A stretch of 64,000 nt of DNA, from the NCBI RefSeq assembly GCF_001267885.1, contig NZ_CP012382.1, positions 8,047,001 to 8,111,000 on the forward strand. The letters run 5' to 3'. Origin of the DNA: Streptomyces ambofaciens ATCC 23877 (lineage in GTDB: Bacteria > Actinomycetota > Actinomycetes > Streptomycetales > Streptomycetaceae). Below are positions 48,484 through 59,170 of the stretch, piece by piece (positions within the stretch are counted from its first letter, which is position 1; each line of letters starts with the position of its first letter). The translations under genes and the position numbers were made by a program. The notes under the pieces are model-generated. The model ran no database searches. It saw only the letters and a program-made list of their open reading frames with translations, and had not been told where the DNA came from.

Positions 48484-49098
48484 GTGAGTTCTCGCCCTCA
48501 AGCCAGCCTGGCCCAGCGCAAGCGTCAGCTCGTCGCCGACGAACTGAGCGAAGCGGCACTGCAGTTGCTTGCGCTGAAGGGGTTCGACGTGGTCACGGTC
48601 GACGAGATCGTGACCGCCGCCGGCGTGTCCAAGCGGACGTTCTTCCGGTACTTCGCGTCCAAGGAGGACGTGGTCGTCCAGTTCCTGACCGAGATGGGCG
48701 CCGGTGTCTGCTCGGAGTTGGCGGCTCGTCCAGGCGAAGAGCGCCCCTCCGCGGCGCTGAAGCACGCCGTCTCGGTTCCCCTCGCCGCGTGCACTGACCA
48801 CTCGGACCGGGCGCTGCGCGTCGTTCAGTTGATTTTGCGTACCCCGGCACTGCATGCGCGTTTCCTGGAGCGCCAAGCACAGTGGCACAGCGATTTGACG
48901 TCGGAGTTGGCGAGCCGCCAAGGGCTCGCCCGTGATCGTGAGCTGTACCCGCAGATGGCCGCCGGAATGGCATTGACCGCGTTCAACGCCGTGCTGCAAC
49001 GGTGGAGCGACAGTGACGGCGCTGAAGATCCTGCCGCGCTGACCGACCGGGCCTTCGCCGTCATCGCGCCGGCCCTGGACGCCATCGTGCGCACTTGA
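48484..49098 (+). CDS. TetR-family transcriptional regulator
   Basis: 204 residues from GTG 48484. HTH region VDEIVTAAGVSKRTFFRYFA preceded by AALQLLALKGFDVVT and followed by SKEDVVVQFL. C-terminal domain of the kind found in MftR-like mycofactocin-type regulators (ALRVVQLILRTPALHARFLE, MAAGMALTAFNAVLQRW). Divergent to the SDR gene; likely represses it and itself. Confidence 0.9.
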   Translation: MSSRPQASLAQRKRQLVADELSEAALQLLALKGFDVVTVDEIVTAAGVSKRTFFRYFASKEDVVVQFLTEMGAGVCSELAARPGEERPSAALKHAVSVPLAACTDHSDRALRVVQLILRTPALHARFLERQAQWHSDLTSELASRQGLARDRELYPQMAAGMALTAFNAVLQRWSDSDGAEDPAALTDRAFAVIAPALDAIVRT

Positions 49099-49199
49099 CC
49101 AGTTTGGCAAGGGTGTCGCCCCTGGCGCTGTCTTGTGGTGAGTGCGGCATCCCTATCCCGGGCGAGATGGGATACGCGGATGCTGGTCGGCATCGTGGC

Positions 49200-49658
49200 C
49201 GGGTCAGCCGGCGCGGCGCGAGCGGGCCAGGGCCCTGGGCCCGGGCGCAGTCTCACCGTTCACACTGCTGGTCGCGCCCCGCGACGGCGAACTGGCCCTC
49301 GCCCACGGCAACCCCGATGCGGCCCATTCGTCCTCCGACACCGGGGACGTCGCAGCGGCGCTGGTGGCGGTTAGCAGCGACGAGCGGGCCTGGGGACGGG
49401 TCTGGCACGCTCCGGTCATCACCACGACCGCGCGTCATGCCGCAACCGACCTCGCCGGACTCCACGGAGCGCCGGAACCGCGGCTGGAGCAGCTCACCGA
49501 ACGGGACATGACACTGCTGCCCTTCACCGATTCCACTGTGGCGGGAGTTCGCCGAGATGAGCTACATGTCCGAGCGTCCATTCATCGTGGGCGACGGCGA
49601 TATCCGCGACACCTTCGGACTCAAGCCTTTAACGCTCCGGGAAGCGCTGGCGGCCTGA
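49200..49658 (+). pseudogene. NAD-dependent epimerase/dehydratase remnant
   Basis: LALAHGNPDAAHSSSDTGDV, AAALVAVSSDERAWGRVWHA and PVITTTARHAATDL match the C-terminal half of NmrA/epimerase-like proteins, with the HSYSYVPDVA motif changed to HSSSDTGDVA. Near 49545 the match shifts frame to REFAEMSYMSERPFIVGDGD and IRDTFGLKPLTLREALAA, the usual end. The Rossmann half with GxxGxxG is missing and one frameshift is present. Confidence 0.62.
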
Positions 49659-49879
49659 TGCGGCGGTGGGCGAGCCGGGATCCCGACCCGCCCACACGTG
49701 GACATGAGGTGTGAGGGGTGCTCGACGATCGCCGCGCGGTCCCGCACTGCGCAAGCGCATGAGACCGGGGGTGCGGCAAGGAGGGTGGTGGCCGTCGGGT
49801 GGTAGGGGGGCCAGCACCACCCCCGTCCGGGCAGCCAGCTGGATGGTCCGCGGCGCCGGGCCTCCGTAGCGTTCCGGTC

Positions 49880-51136
49880 ATGGAGATCACGAAGAGTACG
49901 CGGTGGGGCCGGTCCGGACGGTGGCGTGCGGGGTTGGCCGTGGCCGGGGTCGCCGCAATCGGGACCGCATCGCTTCTCGGGCCGGGCACCACGGCCGAGG
50001 CCATGGGCGCCGGCGGCGCGGACGCGCGGTCGCGGCTGCAGCGGGACGCGGACGCGGTACGGGACACGGGAGCCACCGGGCTGACGGTGCTCGCCCGGGA
50101 CGCGGCCGGGCGCGAGACGCAGGCCCGGTCCGGCACCGCGAGCCTGAAGGACGGGGGCCGGGTGCCCTTCGACGCCTACTACCGCATCGGCAGCGACACC
50201 AAGACCTTCACGGCCGTTGCCGCGCTCCAGCTCGTCGGCGAGGGCACGCTGAGCCTCGACGACACCGTCGAGCAGTGGCTGCCCGGGGTGGTCGCCGGCA
50301 ACGGCAACGACGGCAGCCGCATCACCCTGCGCAACCTGCTCCAGCACACCAGCGGCCTGGCCAATTACACGGACATCGCCTTCGAGGACCCGGCGGAGCT
50401 GACGCCCGAGCGCTTCCACGCACAGCGGTTCCGCTCGCAGACCCCCGAGGAGCAGGTCGCCGCGGCGATGGAGCGCGCCCCCGGCTGGCTGCCGGACGCG
50501 GACGATCCGGGCGCCGAGACGCAGTGGGCGTACTCCAACACCAACTACGTGCTGCTCGGGATGGTCATCGAGAAGGCCACCGGCAACCCCTGGGCGCAGG
50601 AGGTGCACGACCGGATCATCGAGCCGCTGGGGCTGCGCCGCACGCTGATACCGGACACCTCGCCGTACGTGCCGATGCCGACGGCCGCCGGGTACACGCA
50701 GTTCCCCGGCCGGGACGACCTCACCGACACCACGCTGGCCGTGGGCGGGGGCGCGGACGGCGGCATCATCAGCACCACCCGCGACATGAACACCTTCCTG
50801 CGCGCCCTGATGGGCGGCCGGCTGCTGCCGCCGGAGCAGCTGGAGCAGATGCGCACCACCGTCCCGGCGCCCGGCTACGCCACCGACGGCAGGACCCGCT
50901 ACGGGCTCGGCCTCGCCTGGCGCCCGGCCGAGGGCTGCGGGGGAGGGGTCTGGTACCACGGCGGCACGTCCTTCGGCACCGCCTCCGAGACCGCCGTCAC
51001 GCCCGACGGGCGGGTGTCGGCCGCGGCCGCTGTCTTCACCACGCGCTTCGGTGACGAGAAGCGCTTCCTCGAGCAGGCGGAGGCCGCGGTCCGCCTGCTG
51101 GACCAGGCGGTGTGCGGCGACCGGAAGCGCGGGTGA
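49880..51136 (+). CDS. Secreted beta-lactamase-like serine hydrolase (D-Ala-D-Ala carboxypeptidase type)
   Basis: 418 residues. Basic start then a signal region (GLAVAGVAAIGTASLLGPGT, TAEA). Class C/penicillin-binding fold with SxxK in YYRIGSDTKTFTAVAALQLV, YxN in WAYSNTNYVLLGMVIEKATG and HGGT in GGGVWYHGGTSFGTASETAV in place of KTG. This set is typical of Streptomyces serine-type carboxypeptidases/esterases like the R61 enzyme group. The ATG at 49880 lacks a strong ribosome site. Intact. Confidence 0.9.
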   Translation: MEITKSTRWGRSGRWRAGLAVAGVAAIGTASLLGPGTTAEAMGAGGADARSRLQRDADAVRDTGATGLTVLARDAAGRETQARSGTASLKDGGRVPFDAYYRIGSDTKTFTAVAALQLVGEGTLSLDDTVEQWLPGVVAGNGNDGSRITLRNLLQHTSGLANYTDIAFEDPAELTPERFHAQRFRSQTPEEQVAAAMERAPGWLPDADDPGAETQWAYSNTNYVLLGMVIEKATGNPWAQEVHDRIIEPLGLRRTLIPDTSPYVPMPTAAGYTQFPGRDDLTDTTLAVGGGADGGIISTTRDMNTFLRALMGGRLLPPEQLEQMRTTVPAPGYATDGRTRYGLGLAWRPAEGCGGGVWYHGGTSFGTASETAVTPDGRVSAAAAVFTTRFGDEKRFLEQAEAAVRLLDQAVCGDRKRG

Positions 51137-51189
51137 CCAGGGGCGCACACTCGCAGAGGACACCGCTTGATTCCTTCGGTAGGAGTCGC

Positions 51190-51654
51190 GTCGTCGAGAA
51201 CGTGGGCCGACAACAGGTCCACTCGAGCAACTTCAACGCCGACGGCTTCGACTCGCTCTATCCGAAGTACAAGGGCGGCCGACCCAAGACCTTCACCGTC
51301 CCGGAACGCCGTGAGACCAAGAGGTTCGCCAAGTCCCGGCCGGGCGAGCACGGCCTGCCGTTCTCGGTCTGGAGCCTGACCTAGCTGGCGGACTTCCTGG
51401 TCGCTGAGGGGGTGGTCGACGACATCAGCGACGAGGGCCTGCGGGTCCTGCTCCGCGAGGAGGGCGTGTCGTTTCAACGCGTGAAGTTCTGGAAGATCTC
51501 CCGCGACCCCGACTACGCGGCGAAGAAGGCCCACGTCGAGCACCTCTATGCGATCGCCGACGTCGAGGTCGTAGCCGAGGGTGGCGAGCCCGAAGTCGTC
51601 TTATGCCTCGACTGGGCGGTCCGGACGCCGCCGACAAGGAATGACACTCAGTGA
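51190..51654 (+). pseudogene. IS630-family transposase remnant with in-frame stop
   Basis: SNFNADGFDSLYPKYKGGRP, KTFTVPERRETKRFAKSRPG and HGLPFSVWSLT, then TAG (51382-51384), then LADFLVAEGVVDDISDEGLR, VLLREEGVSFQRVKFWKISR and DPDYAAKKAHVEHLYAIAD in the same frame. This is the N-terminal half of an IS630-type transposase (third type in the window). The catalytic DDE part is gone after VVLCLDW. The 60 bp that follow to 51716 contain nothing. Confidence 0.75.
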
Positions 51655-51716
51655 GGGGGCGTTAGCTGCGCAGGCGCTGACGTTCCCTCTCACCGGGCTC
51701 GAGGCTGGAGGCGAAT

Positions 51717-53015
51717 TCAGGAAATCTGACCAGTGGTCGCCGCCGCGTCGGCGATCCCAGGGACCGGCTTCGCGGCAGAAGGCGGCGTGCGGTAGGCGCG
51801 AAGGGGCGCGTTGGTCGCGGCCACGGCGGCGATCGCCAGGATGGCGGACAGCCCGCCGAAGACCAGGGAGAAGGAGGCGGAGGTGGCCGACGCCGACAGG
51901 CCACCACGGAAGTTGCCGAGTTCGGGGCCCGCGACACCGATGACGTGTTCTACCGAGGAGACCCGTCCCCGGTACGCGTCCGGGGTCTCCAATTGGACCA
52001 GGGCACTGCGGGTGACGACAGACACGGTGTCGGCAGCGCCCGCCACGGCCAGGCAGCCGAGGGCCAGCCACAACGGCCCCGCCAGACCGAAACAGGCCAG
52101 CGCCAGGCCCCAGACACCGGCTGCGGACATCTGGACCAGGCCGCCACGGTGCCAGCGCGTCACCGTACCGGAGAGCAGACCAGCCGTGATCCCCCCGACC
52201 GCGACGGCCGAGAGGAACAGGCCGAGGGTCTGCGGGTTTCCCCCGAAGCGGATCTCGTTGACCAGCGGGAAGAGCGCGACGGGCATGGCGAGCAGGGTTG
52301 CGGACAGGTCGGTGGCCATCGAGCCCCACAGCGTTGGGCGGCGCAGGACGATCCGCCAACCGCCACGCTCCGGCCGGCGTCTGCCGCCTGCCGCGTCGGC
52401 GCCTTCGGGCCGCATGGCAGGCAAGCGGATCACCGTGAGCATCGAGACGACCATGGCCACGGCCTGGGTCGCGTATGCGGCAGAAAGGTCCCAGCGGGCG
52501 ATGATCAGTCCGGCCATGGCGGGACCGGCCAGCATCGCGGCCTGGAAGGAGACGTTGGTCAGCGCAAGACCGGCCGCGACCTGGTCGCCCGGCAACAGCC
52601 GGACCGGGAAGGTGCGCCGGGCAGGAGCGCCGAGAGCACCGCTGCTCGTCCCCATGGCTACCAGGGCGAGCAGCAGCAGCACGTTGCGGTTGTCCGCCAG
52701 GGCCTGGGCGCACAGCCCTGCGGCGGCCAGCAGTTGGCCCGCGGTGGTGGCCCGTACCACTGCACGGCGGTCAAAGGTGTCGGCCAACGTGCCGCCGAGC
52801 AGACCGAACAGCACCATCGGCAGGCCGGTGGCGAGCCCGATGGCACCGGTGCCCACTGGGCTGCCGGTCAGATCCCAGACCTGGGCCAGCACCGCCACGT
52901 TGGCTATCTGTCCACCGACTTGAGAGACCGAGGTGCCGATCCACAGGTCGCGAAACGACTGACTGCTACGCAGCGGGCGGGTGTCGAGGAACCGGACACG
53001 GACGCGCCCCTTCAT
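51717..53015 (-). CDS. MFS transporter (EntS-like exporter)
   Basis: 432 residues with about 12 membrane helices. N-terminal half [40 protein letters not shown] (the MFS A-motif region G-x-L-x-D) and [20 protein letters not shown] match the enterobactin-exporter-type MFS group. A charged central loop ([15 protein letters not shown]) separates the two halves. Its start overlaps the MarR stop by ATGA, so it is translated together with and probably regulated by MarR. Substrate likely a small drug or siderophore. Confidence 0.88.
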   Translation of the reverse strand: MKGRVRVRFLDTRPLRSSQSFRDLWIGTSVSQVGGQIANVAVLAQVWDLTGSPVGTGAIGLATGLPMVLFGLLGGTLADTFDRRAVVRATTAGQLLAAAGLCAQALADNRNVLLLLALVAMGTSSGALGAPARRTFPVRLLPGDQVAAGLALTNVSFQAAMLAGPAMAGLIIARWDLSAAYATQAVAMVVSMLTVIRLPAMRPEGADAAGGRRRPERGGWRIVLRRPTLWGSMATDLSATLLAMPVALFPLVNEIRFGGNPQTLGLFLSAVAVGGITAGLLSGTVTRWHRGGLVQMSAAGVWGLALACFGLAGPLWLALGCLAVAGAADTVSVVTRSALVQLETPDAYRGRVSSVEHVIGVAGPELGNFRGGLSASATSASFSLVFGGLSAILAIAAVAATNAPLRAYRTPPSAAKPVPGIADAAATTGQIS

Positions 53016-53500
53016 CGCGGTGGCTCGACGAGGTGGTGGAGGATCCGCTGTCGCATCGACCGGCGTTCCAGCGCCCGCCGCACCTCCTCGACAACGGTGG
53101 TCATCGCGTACGGGATCTCGCCGTCCAGCTCGGCAACTGTCTCGTGGGTAGCGCGCCACTCCGCCTCCAGGAACGGCACCAACGACCGGCCGCGCTCGGT
53201 CAGGTCGATTCTCCGGGTGCGGGCGTCAGGCCCCGGCTCGGAGGTGACCAGATCCTCCTTGCGCATGGCGGCGACGGTCTGGCTGATCGCGGAGTGCGAG
53301 CGGTCCAGGGACTTTGCAAGCTCGCGAATGGTCAGTGGCCCGGTGTGGGCAAGCCGGATCAGCGGATAGGCGAACCGCGGCCGCACCCCCTCGATGCCAC
53401 GCTCGACGTAGACCTGCTCGATCTCGGCGTCCATGGCGGCCAGGAGCTCGTGCAGGGCATGCCAGGGATCGGGCACAGCTGTGGGATCTGAAGATGTCAC
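53012..53500 (-). CDS. MarR-family regulator of the MFS gene
   Basis: 162 residues from GTG 53500. [20 protein letters not shown] followed by [20 protein letters not shown] is the winged [22 protein letters not shown] is the wing with the conserved DxRxRxxxLT pattern. Helices at both ends dimerise. First gene of a two-gene operon (ATGA overlap with the MFS gene). Upstream, without an intervening stop, the reading frame continues from an integrase fragment, but the GTG at 53500 fits the MarR N-terminus. Confidence 0.85.
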   Translation of the reverse strand: MTSSDPTAVPDPWHALHELLAAMDAEIEQVYVERGIEGVRPRFAYPLIRLAHTGPLTIRELAKSLDRSHSAISQTVAAMRKEDLVTSEPGPDARTRRIDLTERGRSLVPFLEAEWRATHETVAELDGEIPYAMTTVVEEVRRALERRSMRQRILHHLVEPPR

Positions 53501-53527
53501 AGGACTAATATAACAGCGCTGTGATAA

Positions 53528-53705
53528 TCGAGCCTCCGGGGAGGGATGGAAGTACTTCCGTACGTCCTCTGCCTTCTTGTGCCGCGACTTCGCCATCAGC
53601 ATCAGCAGGCTCGCCCCTCCCTCGCCGAGGTGGGTCAACCCGGAGTGCCGCCACTCATACAAATCCCAGCCCGTGCCCGGCTCACCGCCGATCGGTTGGT
53701 TCGGG
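53528..53705 (-). pseudogene. Integrase C-terminal fragment
   Basis: [40 protein letters not shown] and KYFHPSPEA, the last catalytic blocks of a tyrosine recombinase (HSGLTH with Arg/His region and KSRHKKxE). It differs from the fragment at 18809. It enters the MarR reading frame without a stop. Only about 55 codons are left. Confidence 0.6.
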
Positions 53706-54267
53706 ACGTGGCACCTGTTGTTGATGCTGCTGTGGCTTGTTTGGTGGTGTGTGTCTGACGCGGTTGTGTCGTTCCTGCGGATGCGGCGTTGTTGCGGCTT
53801 TCGGGGCTGAGCGGTGTGGGACCCTCGGCAGTGATCTCGCCTCCGGTCGGTGGGCTGAGCGCAGCGGTGACCTGGCCGGCCTGGATGCGGCGGATCTCGG
53901 TCTCCGTTTGCCCATCGTCTGACCCGCGTTGCGGGGGCAGCGTCGTGGTGGCTCTTGGCCGGCCTGCTGGTTCGGGTGGTCAGGGAGCCCTTCCCGTGTG
54001 GCGCCCGGTCAGCTGGTCTGGGCTTGTTCGGCTTGGGCCTATGGCGGGGGTGAGGCGGTAGGATTCGGTGCCGGTCTGGGGGTGGTGCTGTTGAAGGTCG
54101 GCCGGTCGACGGTGGCCGTGCAGGGCCGGGGATCGGTGAGTGTCTTCGTCCCGTTCGCTGAACCCTTCGTTCGCGATGGCGACGAGAGCGTGCACATGCT
54201 CTTCGGGGAATGCCTCGTGGATGCGGGAGGCAAGCACCCGGTGGGCTGCGCTGCGGAGCGTCTGCAA
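53706..54267. other. 560 bp without a supported gene
   Basis: A minus-strand frame (54267-53980) reads [20 protein letters not shown] and [20 protein letters not shown], which has some protein character directly downstream of the AfsA-type gene but no family I know. From about 53930 the + strand becomes G/T-rich. Confidence 0.35.
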
Positions 54268-55404
<1,137 letters not shown>

Positions 55405-55462
55405 GCTCTTGCCTCTCCACGTGGTGTGCGGTGGGTGATGGGCTCAAGAGTTCGGAGGCCAT

Positions 55463-55489
55463 AAGATACAGACTCACCGGTTTTCTTTT
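55463..55489. promoter_or_regulatory. Candidate ARE (butyrolactone receptor site) upstream of afsA-like gene
   Basis: AGATACAGACTCACCGGTTT followed by TCTTTT lies 59-85 bp before the GTG of the afsA-like gene. It has the pattern of autoregulatory elements bound by ArpA/ScbR-type receptors: ATACA-AC half, then CGGTTTT half. Position in an afsA promoter supports it. Confidence 0.55.
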
Positions 55490-55805
55490 CAAGGCGGTCC
55501 GGTCTCTTTCGTGGGGCGTGTTCCGCCGGCCCGCAGCCGGGGGTCAAGCGGGGGTTTTGCTTCCGCCTCCGCCCTCGCGTCCCGGGGTGTGAGGGCGGGA
55601 CGGAGGGTGGGTGGTCCGTCCGGTATGAAGCGGTAGGGGCCCTTCCGGGGGTGGGGATTCCGGTTGTTTTGCGGGTGGGCTCCCTCCGCTTGCGCGGCGG
55701 GTGCGGGGCGGGGTGCCGGGGCGGGGCGGGCGGGGGTGTGCCGAGGCCGGCGGGGTTTCGGCCTGTCGTGGGGTGTGTCTGGTTCTGGCCCCCGCTGCCC
55801 CGTTG

Positions 55806-55829
55806 ATAAAACCGGGGGAGCGGTTTTAT
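55806..55829. promoter_or_regulatory. Perfect 24-bp palindrome, ARE-like
   Basis: ATAAAACCG-GGGGAG-CGGTTTTAT: two perfect 9-bp arms around a 6-bp centre in an AT-poor region. The AAACCG/CGGTTT arms are the core of butyrolactone receptor operators. It lies 15 bp before the ATG (55845) of a long repetitive frame and 400 bp from the afsA-like start. Confidence 0.6.
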
Positions 55830-55844
55830 TTTGTGGGGGTGCTG

Positions 55845-57300
55845 ATGTCCGGCCCTCTTCGGAGGGCCCCTCTGCCGGCTCCCTGCCCGGAGCCCTGCCG
55901 GATCCCTGCGGGGAAGTCCTGGCGGGTCTCCTCGCCGGGGGCCCGGGCGGGTCTGCCCTCGGGAGCTCTGCCGGATCCCCTTGGCGGAGTCCGGCCCGCC
56001 CCCCCCTTCATGGGGGGCCTGCCCGGACCCCCTCCCGGAGGGCTCTGCCGGATGTTCCCGTGGGAGAGCTCTGCCGGATCCCCATTCGGGGAGTTCTGCC
56101 GGACCCCTTTGGGGAGTTCGGGCCGGGTCTTCCTCGGGGAGGCCGCTCGGGGTCTCTTCCTCGGGGGCCGTGTCGGACTCTCTTGCGGAGGGCCCTGCTG
56201 GGGCCCCTTTTGCGGAGGGCTCTGTCGGTCTTCCCTTGGGGGGAGTTCGGGCCGGTCTCCCACGGGGAGCCCGGTGGGGGTCTCTTCTTCGGGGGTCTTG
56301 CCGGACCCTTTTCGGGGAGGCATGCCGGACTCCTTTGGGGAGTCCCGCCGGGTCTCCTCGCCGGGGGCCTGCCGGGTCTCCTCTCGGGAGCTCTGCCGGA
56401 TCCCCTTCGTGGAGTCCGGCCCGCCCCCCCTCATGGGGCCCTGCCCGGACGCCCTCTCGGAGGGCTCGGTCGGTCTTCCCCTGGGAGAGTTCTGCCGGAT
56501 CCCCTTTTCGGGGAGGTCTGCCGGATCCCTTTGGGGAGTTCGGGCCGGGTCTTCCTCGGGGAGCCCGGTTGGGGACTCTTCCTCGAAGGCCGTTCGGACC
56601 CTCCTCTGGAGGGCCCTGCTGGGGCCTCTTTGCGGAGGGCTCTGTCGGTCTTCCCTTGGGGGGAGTTCGGGCCGGTCGCCCTGGGGGAGCCCGGTTGGGG
56701 TCTCTTCCTCGAAGGCCGTTCGGACTCTCCTGCGGAGGGCCCTGCTGGGGCCCTTTTCGCAGGGCCCTGCAGGTTTTCCCTTGGGAGGACTCTGTTGGTC
56801 CTCCTGGGGAGTTCGGCCGGGTCCTCTTCTTCGGGGGCTGTGTCGGGCCCTCTTGCGTGGGAGTCCTGTCGGGGCTTCTTCGCGAGGGTCTGGGCGGGTC
56901 TGCTTCCTGGTGGGCCGGGCCGGCTCCTTGTCGGGAGGTCCGGGCCGGGTCTCCTTCGTCGGCAGTTCTGCCGGGTCTCCTCGCGTGGGTCCGGGCGGGT
57001 CTCCTTGTCGGGCGTCCTGCTGGGTCTGTCTCGGGGGCCTGGCGGTACTCCTTCTCCGGGGTTCGGGCCGGGTTTCTTTCTCGGGGGTCTGGCGGGGTCT
57101 CCTCGCGAGGGTTCGGGCGGGTCTCCTTTTCGGGGGTCTGGGCCGGGTCTTCTTGGGGGTTCCGGCTGCCGGGTCTCCTCCTTGGAGGGTTCGCCCCGGG
57201 GGCCTGCTGTTCGTGGGTCTGGCCTGTGAGGAACCTCCTCGGGAGGTCTGTTCTGTGCCTCCCGCCGGGGGCTTGTCCGGTGTCTCCCGTTGTGGGCTTA
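55845..57300. repeat. 1.45-kb degenerate hairpin-repeat array
   Basis: The + strand is built of variants of a unit of roughly 30 bp such as GGGAGTTCTGCCGGATCCCC, TTTTCGGGGAG, GGAGGGCCCTGCTGGGGCC. Many units contain a small palindrome (CCCCTTTTCGGGG, CTCGGGGAG). A block around 56550-56650 is repeated almost unchanged around 56685-56790. The + strand is so poor in A that all three forward frames lack stops over more than 1.2 kb; one, from ATG 55845, would encode 503 Gly/Ser/Arg/Leu/Pro-rich residues. Coding or not is undecided; I favour non-coding or a decayed repetitive protein. Confidence 0.6.
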
Positions 57301-57630
57301 CTCGGTGCGTCCCGTTGAGGGGCTTGCTGGGTGTCTCCCGTCGGGGGGTTTGTTAGGAAGCCTCCTGTTGGGGGTTTGTTCGGCAGTCTCCTGTCGGGGG
57401 GCCCTGTTGGGGTTTCTTGTCGGGGGTGTTGGGTGGGCTTCCTGGTGGGGGTCTTGCGGGGGTCTTCCTTTGCGGGGCTTGTCCGGGGTCTCCTCTTGAC
57501 GGGGGTCTTGGCGGGGTTCTGTGGTGGGGGGTCTGGTGCGGGGCCTGGTGCCGGGGGTCTGGTGGGTGCCTCCCGTTGGGGGGTTGGCCGGTTTTGTCAG
57601 GTGACCCTTGTCGGGGTCGTGCTGGGGGGA
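57300..57630 (+). repeat. Dense G-tract block before the P450 gene
   Basis: The + strand carries runs of four to six G separated by short T/C-rich loops (for example GGGGGTCTTGCGGGGG and CTTGCGGGGCTTGTCCGGGG), more than a dozen in 330 bp. Several G-quadruplex motifs are possible on the non-template strand of the P450 transcript leader. Units look like further variants of the array to the left. Confidence 0.6.
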
Positions 57631-57636
57631 GTTGTG

Positions 57637-58950
57637 ATGGTGTCTGTGCAGGGGTGCCCGTATGCGTTTGATGCGTCGGGTGGGGATGTGCAGGGGGAAG
57701 CGGCGCGGTTGCGTGAGCGGGGGGTGGTGGCGGCTGCGGTGTTGCCGGGCGGGGTGGGGGCGTGGGCGGTGACGGGTGCGGAGGAGATCAGGGCTCTGCT
57801 GACGGACGGGCGGGTGTCGAAGGATGCCTACCGGCACTGGCCTGCGTGGCGTGAGGGGCGGGTGGAGCAGGCGTGGCCGCTGGCGATCTGGGTGTCGGTG
57901 CGGAACATGGTGACGGCGTACGGGGCGGATCACACGCGGTTGCGGCGGCTGGTGGCGTCGGCGTTCACGGTGCGGCGGGTGGAGGTGCTGCGGGGGCGGG
58001 TCGAGGAGATCACGGCTTCTTTGCTGGATGCTCTGCAGGAGCGGCCGGGGGGCGGGCCGGTGGATGTGCGGCGGGAGTTCGCCTGTCTGCTGCCGATGCA
58101 GGTGCTCACCGAGCTGTTCGGTATTCCGGTGGCCTACCGGGAGCGGCTGCGGCGGATCATTCTGGGGTTCTTCGATACGGCGGTGTCGCTGGCGGACGCG
58201 CAGCGCAATGCCGCGGACCTGTATCAGATGATGGATGATCTGGTGGCGTGCAAGCGCAGGGTGCCGGGGGACGATCTGACCAGTGCGCTGATCGCGGTGC
58301 GTGACGAGGACGGTTCGCGGCTCAGTGAGCGGGAGCTGGTGGACAATCTGATCCTGCTGTACACGGCCGGGTACGAGACGACGGTCAATCTCCTGGACAA
58401 CACGATCGCGTTGCTGCTGGCCCATCCCGGCCAGCTCGAGCTGGTGCGTTCGGGCGTGGCGGGCTGGGACGACGCGGTGGAGGAGGCGCTGCGGCTGGAG
58501 GCGCCGGGTGCGAACGGCATCCTGCGTTTCGCGGTCGAGGACGTGGAGGTGGGCGGGGTGGTCATCCCCGCGGGTGACCCGGTGGTGATCTCGTATGCGG
58601 GGGCGGGGCGTGATCCGGTGGTGCACGGCGAGGACGCCGGCCGCTACGACGTCACCCGCGCCACGCGCCGCAGTCACCTGTCCTTCGGGCACGGCACGCA
58701 TTACTGCATCGGTGCTCCGCTGGCCCGGATGGAGGCGCAGATCGCGCTGAGCGGCCTGTTCACCCGCTTCCCCGGCCTGCAGCTCGCGGTGGCCTACGAA
58801 GAGCTGCGTCCGCTGCAGTCGTTCATCTCCAACGGTCATCGTGAGCTGCCTGTGCTGCTGGGTCCCGCGGCGGCCGCCGGTGCGGGTGCGGGTGAGGGGC
58901 GGGCCGGGGAGCAGCCCGCGGCGCGGCCCGTCCCGGCAGCGACCGCCTGA
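57637..58950 (+). CDS. Cytochrome P450
   Basis: 437 residues from ATG 57637 (GGGGGA upstream; GTG 57634 also possible). Bacterial class I P450: I-helix oxygen motif [20 protein letters not shown] (AGxET), K-helix ExxR in [11 protein letters not shown], heme loop [20 protein letters not shown] with axial Cys357. N-terminal [11 protein letters not shown] and [17 protein letters not shown] (B-helix) are typical of CYP107/CYP105-like enzymes. The C-terminus has an Ala/Gly-rich tail. In Streptomyces, P450 genes next to afsA homologues modify butyrolactone/butenolide signals, so this is the likely role; its ferredoxin partner is not local. Confidence 0.93.
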   Translation: MVSVQGCPYAFDASGGDVQGEAARLRERGVVAAAVLPGGVGAWAVTGAEEIRALLTDGRVSKDAYRHWPAWREGRVEQAWPLAIWVSVRNMVTAYGADHTRLRRLVASAFTVRRVEVLRGRVEEITASLLDALQERPGGGPVDVRREFACLLPMQVLTELFGIPVAYRERLRRIILGFFDTAVSLADAQRNAADLYQMMDDLVACKRRVPGDDLTSALIAVRDEDGSRLSERELVDNLILLYTAGYETTVNLLDNTIALLLAHPGQLELVRSGVAGWDDAVEEALRLEAPGANGILRFAVEDVEVGGVVIPAGDPVVISYAGAGRDPVVHGEDAGRYDVTRATRRSHLSFGHGTHYCIGAPLARMEAQIALSGLFTRFPGLQLAVAYEELRPLQSFISNGHRELPVLLGPAAAAGAGAGEGRAGEQPAARPVPAATA

Positions 58951-59040
58951 GCGGAAGCAAAGAGAGAGGGGGCAGGGCGGCGACGTGACCCGCCGCCCCC
59001 TCGAAGACCCTCCAGCCCCCGCCGGCCTTCCGTCCGTCCA

Positions 59041-59170
59041 GCCGTCCGGCCCCCGCCGTCCTGCCGGCCGTCCGGCCCCCGCCGTCCTGCCGGCCGTCCG
59101 GCCCCCGCCGTCCTGCCGGCCGTCCGGCCCCCGCCGTCCTGCCGGCCGTCCGGCCCCCGCCGTCCTGCCG
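59041..59170. repeat. Five perfect copies of a 26-bp tandem repeat
   Basis: The unit starting GCCGTCCGGCCCCCGCCGTC and ending CTGCCG is repeated head to tail at 59041, 59067, 59093, 59119 and 59145, with partial units on both sides. The unit is not a multiple of three, so it is unlikely to be part of a conserved protein. It lies 90 bp after the P450 stop; the strand bias flips here from G-rich to C-rich. Confidence 0.9.

Noticed and set aside
19295..49098. One of the TetR proteins as the butyrolactone receptor
   Set aside because: None of the three complete TetR genes shows an ArpA/ScbR-like sequence by eye, and each has a more likely neighbouring target.
18809..53705. One large integrative element bounded by the two integrase fragments
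   Set aside because: The fragments belong to different integrases, face opposite ways and show no matching att repeats.
55845..57300. CRISPR array
   Set aside because: Units are degenerate and contiguous; there is no constant repeat alternating with unique spacers, and no cas genes.
55664..57356. Three long overlapping forward ORFs as genuine proteins
   Set aside because: All three frames are open together because the strand lacks A; composition is low complexity and no domain is visible, so openness is not coding evidence.
59041..59170. Telomere-like repeats of a linear replicon
   Set aside because: Streptomyces telomeres are palindrome-rich and terminal; this is a simple tandem repeat within the window followed by ordinary genes.
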